Shown: positions 1 through 6,690, counted from the stretch's first letter. The stretch: 11,911 nucleotides of DNA from Firmicutes bacterium HGW-Firmicutes-10 (GCA_002841605.1 PHAF01000051.1:1-11911); one strand, 5' to 3'. A program made the numbers and translations. The notes: generated by a model from the letters alone, not told the origin.

Positions 1-1
1 A

Positions 2-73
2 TTTGAATTGGCTTATCCTAGATTAGCTGAGATGTTTGAAGAAAGAAGCGATTTATCCGGCAGTTCCCTATGA
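2..73 (+). CDS. Possible C-terminal end of a plus-strand gene (partial)
   Basis: The second forward frame is open from the window edge to a TGA at 71-73. It encodes 23 residues that look protein-like, including AYPRLAEMFEERSDLSG. The other two forward frames close within about 25 bases. The family cannot be recognised from so short a tail. If real, this gene converges on the minus-strand phage remnant and marks the left border of that remnant. An open stretch of this length can occur by chance in AT-rich DNA, so the call is weak. Confidence 0.25.
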   Translation, partial: FELAYPRLAEMFEERSDLSGSSL

Positions 74-168
74 AAAAACACAAACTTCTTTACACTCTCA
101 AACACAGAGCAAGTCCAAAGAATTACTCATGTCAATACCTTATTAAGTTGATTTGAGGAAAATTGAGT

Positions 169-191
169 TAAAAAAACGGGATTATCCGTTT
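169..191 (-). terminator. Intrinsic terminator of the phage lysis module
   Basis: Read on the minus strand, a 6-bp stem (AAACGG / CCGTTT, plus-strand arms 174-179 and 186-191) encloses a 6-nt loop. It runs into a tract of seven T (plus-strand A at 170-176, partly shared with the stem). It starts three bases after the stop codon of the holin-like gene, as expected for the end of the lysis transcript. Confidence 0.65.
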
Positions 192-193
192 AA

Positions 194-469
194 TTACTTT
201 GATTCAAGAGTTTCAATCCTTCTATGTGATGCTTTTGTAGATTCCTCAACTCGACCCACTCTTTCTGATATAGAATTGTGTTTTTCTTCGAGTTCATCAT
301 GATCTTTACGTAATCCAATTGCCATATCAAGTTTTGCGTTCACCATCCCCTTCCATTCCGCATCTTCACTGATCTTGGTGTCTCTTGAATGCAACCACCC
401 GGCTAATCCTACAAAGCAACCAGCGATCGCGATTAGGACCGATAAACTAAATGTTGTATCTGGAGACAT
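194..469 (-). CDS. Holin-like / phage membrane-anchored coiled-coil protein
   Basis: This is a 91-residue protein with one hydrophobic segment at about residues 8-27 (LSVLIAIAGCFVGLAGWL). A charged, heptad-like region follows from about residue 45 to the end (LRKDHDELEEKHNSISERV, RIETLESK). This membrane-plus-coiled-coil layout is common in small proteins beside phage endolysin genes, which are often annotated as holin or haemolysin XhlA-like. XhlA itself carries its membrane segment at the other end, so I do not assign that family. The start is well supported: AAAGGAG lies about 5 nt before the ATG. The gene begins one base after the endolysin stop codon, so the two form a lysis cassette. 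The likely role is holin or accessory membrane protein for lysin release. The family is not certain. Confidence 0.7.
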   Translation of the reverse strand: MSPDTTFSLSVLIAIAGCFVGLAGWLHSRDTKISEDAEWKGMVNAKLDMAIGLRKDHDELEEKHNSISERVGRVEESTKASHRRIETLESK

Positions 470-470
470 G

Positions 471-1142
471 CTACTCCTTTTTCACTGAGGTGACTTTGAA
501 GAATGCAGTGATGAATGGATTTCCTTTTTCTCCTACTGGAGCTGTGAGATTCGTTGAACAGCCATAGGGATGATTGACTTTTGGAATGATCCGGATGATC
601 TTCATCTTCCGGTTGAAGAATTGAGCAGTTGATCGACCGGATCCATAACTGGACGATCGACCGGATCCATAACTGGACGATCGACCGACTCCGGTCACTC
701 TGACTATGTCTCCCGCTTTGATCTCAGCCGGATTTTCTATTTGAGTTGGTGCGATGTATTCAACATAACTGTACTTACCCCAAAATGCCCACTTGCGGAT
801 CGTGTCGTTACTTTGGGTGACTCCCCATTTCTTCCATGCAGGAGTGGATTCAATGTATTGACGATTTCCCTTGTCATCCTTGCCGATATAGATCCCGACA
901 TGTCCAAGGTCTTGGGTAAAGACAAGAACTCCAGGAAGGTCCGGGATCGTCTCAAGGATGCCCTTTTCAGTCGCATGATTATACATTCCTGACACGTTTT
1001 GATCAGACCCTTTGGGATCGTTGTACCGGACTTTCCCTGGAGCATCTTCCCAAAGATACCCTTTGATCAAGCAGACACAGTCATAGCAATACTTGCCGAT
1101 CCCGGTTTGAATAATGGCCAGATTTTTGATGGTGTGGGGCAA
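471..1142 (-). CDS. Phage NlpC/P60-type endolysin, probably 5'-truncated
   Basis: Cysteine peptidase/amidase domain of a phage lysin that would cut peptidoglycan during host lysis. Visible motifs are Asp21-Cys22 in YDCVCLIKGYLW (probable nucleophile), His81 in GHVGIYIG and Glu98 in QYIES, the usual Cys-His-polar triad. A second, SH3-like wall-binding region starts near residue 140 (IKAGDIVRVTG) and contains a tandem SSSYGSGR repeat at 155-170. The first in-frame start is a TTG at 1140-1142 with no Shine-Dalgarno, and an in-frame stop lies just upstream at 1149-1151. The catalytic Cys lies only 22 residues from this start. Related phage lysins usually carry a longer N-terminal segment before it, so the true 5' end is probably lost or frameshifted. 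The gene is visibly richer in GC than the chromosomal genes to its right, consistent with phage origin. A holin-like gene follows after one base. Confidence 0.7.
   Translation of the reverse strand: MPHTIKNLAIIQTGIGKYCYDCVCLIKGYLWEDAPGKVRYNDPKGSDQNVSGMYNHATEKGILETIPDLPGVLVFTQDLGHVGIYIGKDDKGNRQYIESTPAWKKWGVTQSNDTIRKWAFWGKYSYVEYIAPTQIENPAEIKAGDIVRVTGVGRSSSYGSGRSSSYGSGRSTAQFFNRKMKIIRIIPKVNHPYGCSTNLTAPVGEKGNPFITAFFKVTSVKKE
631..687. repeat. 24-bp tandem repeat inside the endolysin gene
   Basis: Two perfect 24-bp copies lie at 631-654 and 655-678, each beginning GATCGACCGGATCC. A partial third copy of about 9 bases (GATCGACCG) lies at 679-687. The unit is a whole number of codons, so on the minus strand it encodes two exact copies of SSSYGSGR at the entrance of the C-terminal SH3-like domain. 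This kind of repeat is prone to expansion and contraction by replication slippage without breaking the frame. Confidence 0.9.
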
Positions 1143-1640
1143 TTTATGTTATTGAAACTTCTATAGACACCGGCACTAAAGTGTGGGAACTCAAAGTTAA
1201 TGCACATCACTAAATAAATCAAATAACCTCTCCTCTGGATGAGGTGAACATATATCGCGGAGAAATTCTGATCCAATTTACCCTTCTTGATATTCTAGTT
1301 TGTACAACTATATTTTAATAAAAGTAAGCTTCGTTTTTTATCAACTAGCATCAAGGGCAAGATGATAACTTCTGTTTTGACAGGCATTTTGCCTTCGGTT
1401 TCACGACTGCATTTATAATAGCCCAAGCGGAGTCCAACTCTACTTTCACCAGATCGTTCACTGCTGTTTGAACCATCTGACGAATTGATTCCCGTAATTC
1501 TTCAGACGAGGAAAGTGATTTCAATAAATCTAAGGTAAAACTGGTCAAGAGCATGTCACATTGGGTTAGTGTCGTAACTTTATCTTAGCTGATAAGTTCC
1601 TTTATTTTGGTTAATTTCGAATTCCTTCAACTTCTTAGCA
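1143..1640. other. Region between endolysin and glycosyltransferase; decayed phage border
   Basis: About 500 bases with no confidently coding gene. The right part holds one possible short frame (1351-1554). The left part (1143-1350) has stops in all minus-strand frames near the endolysin. It holds only a weak promoter-like match for minus-strand transcription: TTGATA at 1339-1344 followed 18 nt on by TATTAA at 1315-1320. No tRNA, attachment-site repeat or terminator was seen. The stretch probably contains the junction where the rest of a prophage was deleted. Confidence 0.4.
1351..1554 (-). CDS. Possible small phage-remnant protein, unknown function
   Basis: A 67-residue frame with a helical, charged sequence (LLKSLSSSEELRESIRQMVQTAVNDLVKVEL) and a basic tail with two cysteines. 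Amphipathic helical small proteins of this sort occur among phage structural and lysis genes, and it lies upstream of the lysin on the same strand. There is no Shine-Dalgarno before the ATG. The frame stays open upstream to a stop at 1585-1587 without another usual start, so it may be a fragment. I do not recognise a family. Confidence 0.3.
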   Translation of the reverse strand: MLLTSFTLDLLKSLSSSEELRESIRQMVQTAVNDLVKVELDSAWAIINAVVKPKAKCLSKQKLSSCP

Positions 1641-2804
1641 CTACTTTACAAGTTGATACACGTCCATAATTGAAGTGTAAAAGTGATCCAAATCATACTC
1701 TCGGGATTTTTCGAATATTTTACTAAAAATTTTGCTCTTCTCAACATCCGATAAAGATGCATAATATTCAAGCTTTCTAGCAAGATCATCACTGTTCTTA
1801 AAGTAGAATCCAGTTTCGTTCTCTATTACAACATCCTTTAGTGCAGAGTCTTCTCTAGCAAACAAAGGCAACCCGCACGCTAATGCCTCTATAAAAGTCA
1901 AACCTTGCGTTTCAGTAACGGATGGTGACACAAATACATCGGAAGCGGAATAATACCTTGGAACTTCAGACATAGCAATTTTGCCAGCAAATAAAACACT
2001 ATCCAACAAACTTGCATCAATACTATTTCTTAAACTTTGATAACTCGGTCCATCACCCACTATCAGCAATTTAGAAGGCAGTACCGATTGGTTTATTTTT
2101 TTAAATCCATCAACTAGGATTTCAATACTTTTTTCTGGAGCAACACGCCCAATATACAAAATCAGCAATTCTTCGTTTCTGACTCCTAATGATTTTCTCA
2201 AATCCTGATTTCTTGCATAATCAATACTATGTCTATAAAACGTGTCAATCTCTAGACCAGTAGGCACAACAAATATTCTTCTAGTAACCCCATACTTTTT
2301 CAGCATATTTCTAGTTTTCTTGGATGGAGCAATGACAGCGTCGCAGGTTTTGCACAACTTTTTACTAGCTTTCGATACAATAAATTTTCCTATTGTGTCA
2401 ACTAGCTTGATCTTTAATGGATTAATATAATTGGTATAGCTTTCGAATTCCGTATGATAAGTAAAAACAACCGGAATGTTCAGTTTTCGACCACAATATC
2501 TTCCGAAATATCCAATTCCAAAATCAGTATTAACATGAATAATATCTAGACTCAGACGTCTGACATATTCATATGCCCTTTTCTGAATCGGGCTTGATGC
2601 TACATATCCGTATAGTGAATTAAGCCTAATGCCAGGAAGTCTTAACACTCTGTCTTTAAACTCTATTTTATAAATATGTGGATGATTAGTAATAATGAAC
2701 ACTTCATGATCATTGTTTACTAAAGCTTGTTTGAGTGAGTTTATGGATCGAACGACACCATTTATGTCAGGATCATAAGTATCCGTGAAGATTCCAATTC
2801 TCAT
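1641..2804 (-). CDS. GT4 glycosyltransferase, diacylglycerol glucosyltransferase-like
   Basis: A 387-residue GT-B fold, family 4 retaining glycosyltransferase. The N-terminus, MRIGIFTDTYDPDINGVV, carries the acceptor-side glycine loop and is the signature shared with bacterial 1,2-diacylglycerol 3-glucosyltransferases such as the Acholeplasma laidlawii monoglucosyl-diacylglycerol synthase. The nucleotide-sugar side is seen as GRVAPEKS (219-226, conserved Arg and Lys) and the EX7E motif at Glu298-Glu306 in ETQGLTFIEALACG. The protein has no membrane span but is rich in Lys/Arg, as expected for a peripheral enzyme on the inner membrane face. The start is secure: AAGGAGG lies 7-8 nt before the ATG. 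It is the last gene of the radical SAM operon, 14 nt after its neighbour. Likely role: adding a hexose to diacylglycerol to make a membrane glycolipid. The acceptor is inferred, and other GT4 acceptors are possible. Confidence 0.85.
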   Translation of the reverse strand: MRIGIFTDTYDPDINGVVRSINSLKQALVNNDHEVFIITNHPHIYKIEFKDRVLRLPGIRLNSLYGYVASSPIQKRAYEYVRRLSLDIIHVNTDFGIGYFGRYCGRKLNIPVVFTYHTEFESYTNYINPLKIKLVDTIGKFIVSKASKKLCKTCDAVIAPSKKTRNMLKKYGVTRRIFVVPTGLEIDTFYRHSIDYARNQDLRKSLGVRNEELLILYIGRVAPEKSIEILVDGFKKINQSVLPSKLLIVGDGPSYQSLRNSIDASLLDSVLFAGKIAMSEVPRYYSASDVFVSPSVTETQGLTFIEALACGLPLFAREDSALKDVVIENETGFYFKNSDDLARKLEYYASLSDVEKSKIFSKIFEKSREYDLDHFYTSIMDVYQLVK

Positions 2805-2818
2805 TTACTTGCCTCCTT

Positions 2819-3406
2819 TTACTTAACCGAGCCTATCATTACCAAACGAATCATGTCATATATCTCATCTACTTTTTTTATCGATGTAACAAATTTTTTG
2901 AGTGATCCTTCATATAGTTTCTTAGAATTTTTTATATGAACAAAATCGTTAGGTTTTAGTAGCTCTATGGGTTTATCAAAGTTAACTATCCCAGAATTCT
3001 GTAAAATCTCTCCAACAAACTGCGAACAGAAGTAAGCATTTTTTCGTTTGATTGGATAATCGACTACAAAACCAACATACCCAACAAGATTGTATTTATA
3101 ATGGGTCGTGTTGTATTTGAATCTACCGATTTGACTTACTAATTCTGCATATTCAAAGTCCGATATATTCAGTTGTAGTATGAGACAATTCGTTTTATCA
3201 AAATGATCATAAATTTTAGTTTCAAATTCATTTACGAATCCACCAATCACTGGATTATCCTTTTTTAGTCGACCAAAACTATAAATCTCAGTAAATTCTT
3301 CATTGAGTACCAATGACACATGATTATAAGGATCATTTGTAAATAACCGAATTGAGCTAGACAGTATACTTTCTGTATTGGTTAATAAAATATAAACGAC
3401 CTTCAT
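2819..3406 (-). CDS. Permuted papain-fold (YiiX/NlpC-P60/LRAT-like) protein
   Basis: A 195-residue protein whose order of catalytic residues is His first, Cys later: His29 in PYNHVSLVL and Cys127 in AYFCSQFVGEIL, with YSFGR at 42-46 between them. This is the circularly permuted arrangement of the NlpC/P60 superfamily (YiiX, LRAT and poxvirus G6R branches), in which some members are peptidases and some act on lipid acyl chains. No signal peptide or clear membrane span is seen, so a cytosolic or membrane-surface role is likely. The Shine-Dalgarno (GAGGG) is about 11 nt from the ATG, so it is weak. It sits between the 68-residue gene (7-nt gap) and the glycosyltransferase (14-nt gap). Substrate unknown. 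The lipid-rich neighbourhood makes acyltransferase or acyl-hydrolase activity attractive, but this is inference. Confidence 0.75.
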   Translation of the reverse strand: MKVVYILLTNTESILSSSIRLFTNDPYNHVSLVLNEEFTEIYSFGRLKKDNPVIGGFVNEFETKIYDHFDKTNCLILQLNISDFEYAELVSQIGRFKYNTTHYKYNLVGYVGFVVDYPIKRKNAYFCSQFVGEILQNSGIVNFDKPIELLKPNDFVHIKNSKKLYEGSLKKFVTSIKKVDEIYDMIRLVMIGSVK

Positions 3407-3413
3407 ATTAAGT

Positions 3414-3620
3414 TCAACCCTCGCTTATTTTTCTTTTTGAAACCACGTGCATTGAAACCTTACCCAAAATGTGATTGATTGCTGCGTTTAGATCATTCAG
3501 CATGACGTAGGGTATCTTCGTCTTGAATTGGATGTGGTCCTTTAAGTCAGAATCTTCTTTATAACAATCAGAATGGACTACTATGATACTGAGTTTCAAA
3601 CATTCACACATCACCGTCAT
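3414..3620 (-). CDS. Small cysteine-containing protein of unknown function
   Basis: A 68-residue protein of no family I recognise. It has three cysteines near the N-terminus (C5, C7, C19), a hydrophobic strand-like run (KLSIIVVHSDCY), an acidic linker (KEDSDLKD), a helix-like stretch (PYVMLNDLNAAINHIL) and a basic end (SKRKISEG). The main support is its position. It fits between the radical SAM stop and the next start with 7 nt on each side, as a cistron of a compact operon would. Against it, no Shine-Dalgarno precedes the ATG, so translation would depend on coupling to the radical SAM gene. A nearby in-frame ATG at residue 4 is an alternative start. It could be a partner or substrate of the radical SAM enzyme, but nothing in the sequence proves this. 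Confidence 0.5.
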   Translation of the reverse strand: MTVMCECLKLSIIVVHSDCYKEDSDLKDHIQFKTKIPYVMLNDLNAAINHILGKVSMHVVSKRKISEG

Positions 3621-3627
3621 GCCAAGC

Positions 3628-5016
3628 TTAAGTATGATGATGTTTGTTTTCTTCTTTCATCGCACTTTCTCGATTGGATTTCATTTTAATCTCGTCAGCG
3701 ACAGCCGCCCAATCGACAGAGGCCTTTTTACACTTATTACAGAGATCACTCACATCCTCAGGATGTAACATCTCTGTTGAATTTGCGCCGGATTCTTTTA
3801 CCATCATTTCTAATTTTTCAGGATTATCAAGTAACGGGCAAGGTCTTAAGTGATTCTCATTAAACGGCTGATTTTTGTAATATTGCATAAAAAGTGGTGA
3901 CTTATAAGCCTGAAGCAATGTCTTTGTATATATGCTAGAATCAGAATAATGAATAAAAGCACATGGCTCAATATCACCATTAGCATTTATGTGAAGATAA
4001 TTTCTGCCACCTGCAATACAGCCATTTACATACTCCCCATCATTCCAAAAATCCATTGTAAACAAAGGTTTTTCATTCCTAAATAATCGAATTCGATCAT
4101 ACATGAATGATCTTTGATCTGGTGAAACCATCAGATCCGGATGGGCATCTACACCTACAGGCATATAAGTAAAAAACCACCCAAATTTCGCACCTTTAGC
4201 AATCATATCATCGAAGTATTCTTCACTCCCAATTACTTCCGTGTTCATGCTGGTATAGCAACTCGAAAACCCAAATGGAAGCTTGTTTTCTTTCATCAAC
4301 TTCATTGCTTTCATTACTTTTGCGTAGGTTCCATTTCCTCTCCTGGAATCAGTTGATTCTTCAAAACCTTCAACGCTGAAAGCCAATACCAAATTCTTCA
4401 CCCTCAACATATCTTTGATGAATTGTTCATCTACAAGGGTCCCATTTGTGAAAGCTAAAAACACACAATCTTGATGTTCTTCACAAAGAGCGATTATGTC
4501 ATTTTTTCTTGTTAGTGGTTCTCCACCTGAATAAATGTACATGTATGTTCCAAGTTCTTTACCTTGTTTGATAATAGAATCAAGCGTTTTCAAATCCATT
4601 GATAATTGGTTTCCGTAATCAGCTGCCCAACAACCCGTACATTTCAAATTACATGATGATGTTGGATCCATTAGGATTGCCCACGGAATATTGCACCCGT
4701 GTTCTTTTTTGTTTCGTTCTTGCCTTTTTCCTCCAATAACTGTCGCATTGATAATGAAGTTTTCAAACAGCTTCATCCTGACATCTTCGTCGATATCAGT
4801 CCAAAGGCTATTAACAAGTTGATACCAGTTACCATCTTTGTTCTTTATTATTTCCTTAACAGCAGACAACTGACTACCAATAAACTTCTCTTCGTCGATT
4901 CTTTCAAGAAGATCCAAAATGATTGGGATATTTCTTTCTGGATTTGAATCCATGAGATTCAGAATTGTTTTCATACTTAGCAACTCAACTTTTTCTTTCA
5001 TACTGAGATCAATCAT
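3628..5016 (-). CDS. Radical SAM enzyme with SPASM-like C-terminal cysteine domain
   Basis: A 462-residue radical SAM protein. The cluster motif is CxxxCxxC at Cys122, Cys126 and Cys129 in SSCNLKCTGCWAADYG, preceded by the strand PWAILMDPT. SAM binding is seen at YSGGEPL (162-168). A helical N-terminal extension of about 110 residues precedes the barrel. The C-terminus carries further conserved-looking cysteines: C333 (NGCIAGG), C352 (GDIEPCAF), C393 (LRPCPLL), C426 and C429 (LCNKC). This is the pattern of an auxiliary iron-sulfur SPASM/twitch domain. The tail ends in a natural His run (KHHHT). The start is supported by GGAG 5 nt before the ATG. A perfect 20-bp operator lies 45 bases upstream, so this gene heads a TetR-controlled operon. 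The substrate is unknown. SPASM enzymes commonly modify peptides, but the lipid genes around it also allow a lipid-modifying role. Confidence 0.9.
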   Translation of the reverse strand: MIDLSMKEKVELLSMKTILNLMDSNPERNIPIILDLLERIDEEKFIGSQLSAVKEIIKNKDGNWYQLVNSLWTDIDEDVRMKLFENFIINATVIGGKRQERNKKEHGCNIPWAILMDPTSSCNLKCTGCWAADYGNQLSMDLKTLDSIIKQGKELGTYMYIYSGGEPLTRKNDIIALCEEHQDCVFLAFTNGTLVDEQFIKDMLRVKNLVLAFSVEGFEESTDSRRGNGTYAKVMKAMKLMKENKLPFGFSSCYTSMNTEVIGSEEYFDDMIAKGAKFGWFFTYMPVGVDAHPDLMVSPDQRSFMYDRIRLFRNEKPLFTMDFWNDGEYVNGCIAGGRNYLHINANGDIEPCAFIHYSDSSIYTKTLLQAYKSPLFMQYYKNQPFNENHLRPCPLLDNPEKLEMMVKESGANSTEMLHPEDVSDLCNKCKKASVDWAAVADEIKMKSNRESAMKEENKHHHT

Positions 5017-5060
5017 TTTTTCTCCATTTCGTCTTTTTTCTTCAAAGACAGTTATGATAA

Positions 5061-5080
5061 ATTCGGTCGTCCGACCGAAT
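5061..5080. promoter_or_regulatory. Perfect 20-bp inverted repeat, TetR operator before the radical SAM operon
   Basis: ATTCGGTCG-TC-CGACCGAAT: two perfect 9-bp arms with a 2-bp centre. It lies between tetR-1 and the radical SAM gene and overlaps or touches candidate minus-strand -10 boxes (TATTAT, plus 5079-5084; TATCAT, plus 5054-5059), so binding would block the operon promoter. The outer halves ATTCGG/CCGAAT recur before both tetR genes. It matches the tetR-2 site in length and spacing better than the tetR-1 site. Confidence 0.75.
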
Positions 5081-5132
5081 AATACCCGGATAACGGCCTA
5101 TCAATAAAACACAAATACGTGTTCAGTTGATG

Positions 5133-5717
5133 TCAGTTGGTTGTATAAATAGCTTCAACAATATTCATCGCTTGAATTAAATCCTTGTTCTCTGGATTAA
5201 GTATAATCTGAATAGAGGTACCAAACAAGGATCCGAAAATAACCTGTGCTAGAGTTTTGTTTGAAGTGTTGCTGATATTGACAAAATTAGCGTTATCAGT
5301 AAGAACATACTCTTCTATTAAATTAGCCAAATCATCAAAGAGTTCGTTTAGTAAATTCCTAAAAGTGCTAGACCACATAGACATATTTGTAAGATCAAAT
5401 AAGAGTCGAAACAGATTCGGATTTGTAATTAACATATCTTGAAAGTATTTCACCAAATTGATCATTCTTGCTTGTGAGCTAGTGCCACGCTTAAGGATTT
5501 CTTCGATTTCAACCATGTATTGACGAGCTGTCATTCTTACAACTTCAATCAAAAGCCCCTCCTTGTTTTTATAGTAATAGTTTAGTTGACTTAAAACGAC
5601 CCCTGCCTCATCTGCTATTTCTCTTAGCGACACATTCGCGTACCCTCTTTGAGAAATGTGCTTATACGCAGCATTGATAATTAATTGTGATTGATGTTGG
5701 TCCTGTTTTTCTCGCAT
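5133..5717 (-). CDS. TetR/AcrR-family transcriptional regulator (TetR-1)
   Basis: A 194-residue TetR repressor. The N-terminal helix-turn-helix spans about residues 11-57 (IINAAYKHISQRGYANVSLREIADEAGVVLSQLNYYYKNKEGLL), with the recognition helix around VVLSQLNYYY. The C-terminal half is an all-helical ligand and dimer domain with no recognisable ligand motif. It is paralogous along its whole length to the regulator at the right of the window: GYANVS, AGVVLSQLNYY, NKEGL, EVVRM, LLNELF and IFGSLFGT-like blocks are shared, with roughly half the residues identical by eye. The start is supported by GGGAG about 5 nt before the ATG. A promoter (TTGACA, 17 nt, TACTCT) and a near-perfect 16-bp inverted repeat precede it, so it is probably autoregulated. 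The radical SAM operon follows in the same direction after 116 bases. The effector is unknown; an acyl or lipid ligand is a guess from context. Confidence 0.92.
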   Translation of the reverse strand: MREKQDQHQSQLIINAAYKHISQRGYANVSLREIADEAGVVLSQLNYYYKNKEGLLIEVVRMTARQYMVEIEEILKRGTSSQARMINLVKYFQDMLITNPNLFRLLFDLTNMSMWSSTFRNLLNELFDDLANLIEEYVLTDNANFVNISNTSNKTLAQVIFGSLFGTSIQIILNPENKDLIQAMNIVEAIYTTN

Positions 5718-5732
5718 GATTACTCCCAGATA

Positions 5733-5748
5733 ATACGGATGTCCGAAT
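5733..5748. promoter_or_regulatory. Near-perfect 16-bp inverted repeat, operator of tetR-1
   Basis: ATACGGA-TG-TCCGAAT on the plus strand: 7-bp arms with one mismatch (A/T at position 3) and a 2-bp centre. It lies between the candidate -10 box (5761-5766) and the tetR-1 Shine-Dalgarno, where a bound repressor would block its own gene. It shares the ATTCGG half-site with the other two operators, but the half-sites are 4 bp closer together. Confidence 0.65.
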
Positions 5749-5760
5749 TAATACAGTTAA

Positions 5761-5789
5761 AGAGTACACCCACTCAATGACTTTGTCAA
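5761..5789 (-). promoter_or_regulatory. Candidate sigma-A promoter of tetR-1
   Basis: On the minus strand a consensus -35 TTGACA (plus 5784-5789) is followed by 17 nt and a weak -10 TACTCT (plus 5761-5766). The operator lies 12 nt downstream. This matches the organisation in front of tetR-2, which supports the call despite the poor -10. Confidence 0.55.
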
Positions 5790-5832
5790 TCGACTTTATA
5801 TTTCTAATGCTATTAAGCCCATTTTCACAATC

Positions 5833-6690
5833 CTATTGAAAGATCAACAAAATCTGATCAAGTTGAGTCTTAGCCTCTTGATATCCTTGGTCAACAATTT
5901 TCTTGCCCTTTCCGGCTTCGAAGGTATGATACTTTGATACATCAATATTGACATTGAAATCAGAGATTAAGCGATCACTTTCTTGATTTGCATTTGTCAT
6001 AATATCAATTATCCTAAATGCAACATCTAGTAGCTTACTTGAAGCCTTATAATTTACTGTCCCGTCCATAGTTATCGAAACGATATTTTTTGCCTTCATT
6101 GCTTTTAAGAGGGTTACCGGAAGATTCATTTTCACACCTCCATCTACCAACTGCATATGCTCATATCGTTTTGTACTGAACACAATTGGAAAAGAACATG
6201 AAGCTCTAACCGCTTCAGCAATAGAAGCATTCGATATGATGATTTTATCCGGTTGATCTATAAAAGCATCAGGCATATTTGTGAAGATTACTAACTTGCC
6301 GGAAATCAGATCTACCGATGTGATTGAGATAGGTTTACGCAAGTCAGAAAGATTTGTTACATTAAACTCATCAAATTGTCTTTGAATCATTTCCTCAAAC
6401 ATGTCAGCATCCACGAAGCCGTTCAATTTTTGCTTTGACATTGGTAGCACTCTCAAACTCGGTTTCAAAAATACCTGTTTTTCTTGAAACTCCCTTTCAA
6501 GTTCAAACATCACTTTTTCAAGTTGATTCGGGTCTGCGCCAGCCGCAATAAAACTGGCGATAATGGAACCCATACTCGTCCCACTTACAGACTCAATATC
6601 AAAGTTGTTTTCTTTTAGTAGTCTATAAACCCCAATTTGAGCATAAGCTCTAATACCGCCCCCTGAGAGAGCAAGACTAATTTTTTTCAA
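5833..6690 (-). CDS. Patatin-like phospholipase (serine acyl hydrolase)
   Basis: A cytosolic patatin-fold lipase of about 285 residues that would cleave acyl chains from phospholipids or other acyl lipids. Counting from the chosen TTG start, the oxyanion glycine loop is SGGGIRAYAQIG (9-20), the nucleophile is Ser39 in GTSMG, and the dyad aspartate is Asp183 in VDGG. All catalytic elements are present and the length is normal for the bacterial RssA/YchK-type branch. Start choice: GAGGTGA lies about 6 nt before TTG (plus 6688-6690), giving MKKISLALSGGG. The alternative GTG at 6697-6699 lies inside that Shine-Dalgarno and has a poorer one of its own. It lies 108 bases after the HD-domain gene with no terminator seen between them, so it may be the last gene of the UbiB-CmpB-HD group. 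TetR-1 follows with its own promoter. No signal peptide or membrane segment is present. Confidence 0.9.
   Translation of the reverse strand: MKKISLALSGGGIRAYAQIGVYRLLKENNFDIESVSGTSMGSIIASFIAAGADPNQLEKVMFELEREFQEKQVFLKPSLRVLPMSKQKLNGFVDADMFEEMIQRQFDEFNVTNLSDLRKPISITSVDLISGKLVIFTNMPDAFIDQPDKIIISNASIAEAVRASCSFPIVFSTKRYEHMQLVDGGVKMNLPVTLLKAMKAKNIVSITMDGTVNYKASSKLLDVAFRIIDIMTNANQESDRLISDFNVNIDVSKYHTFEAGKGKKIVDQGYQEAKTQLDQILLIFQ

Noticed and set aside
741..992. Plus-strand frame of 83 codons across the endolysin gene
   Set aside because: It lies opposite a gene with clear NlpC/P60 motifs and shows no family features of its own.
1067..1276. Minus-strand frame of 69 codons that could supply a frameshifted N-terminus for the lysin
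   Set aside because: The translation (ends ...KPGSASIAMTVSA) shows no lysin-like N-terminal motif such as a YxWG or YGTYG segment, so it does not repair the gene.
1315..1344. Promoter-like pair TTGATA / TATTAA upstream of the lysin
   Set aside because: Spacing of 18 nt and a -10 with only four matches in very AT-rich sequence; expected by chance.
5085..5098. CCG-GATAA-CGG symmetry next to the 20-bp operator
   Set aside because: Only 3-bp arms; not repeated at the other TetR sites, so it is not treated as an extra operator.
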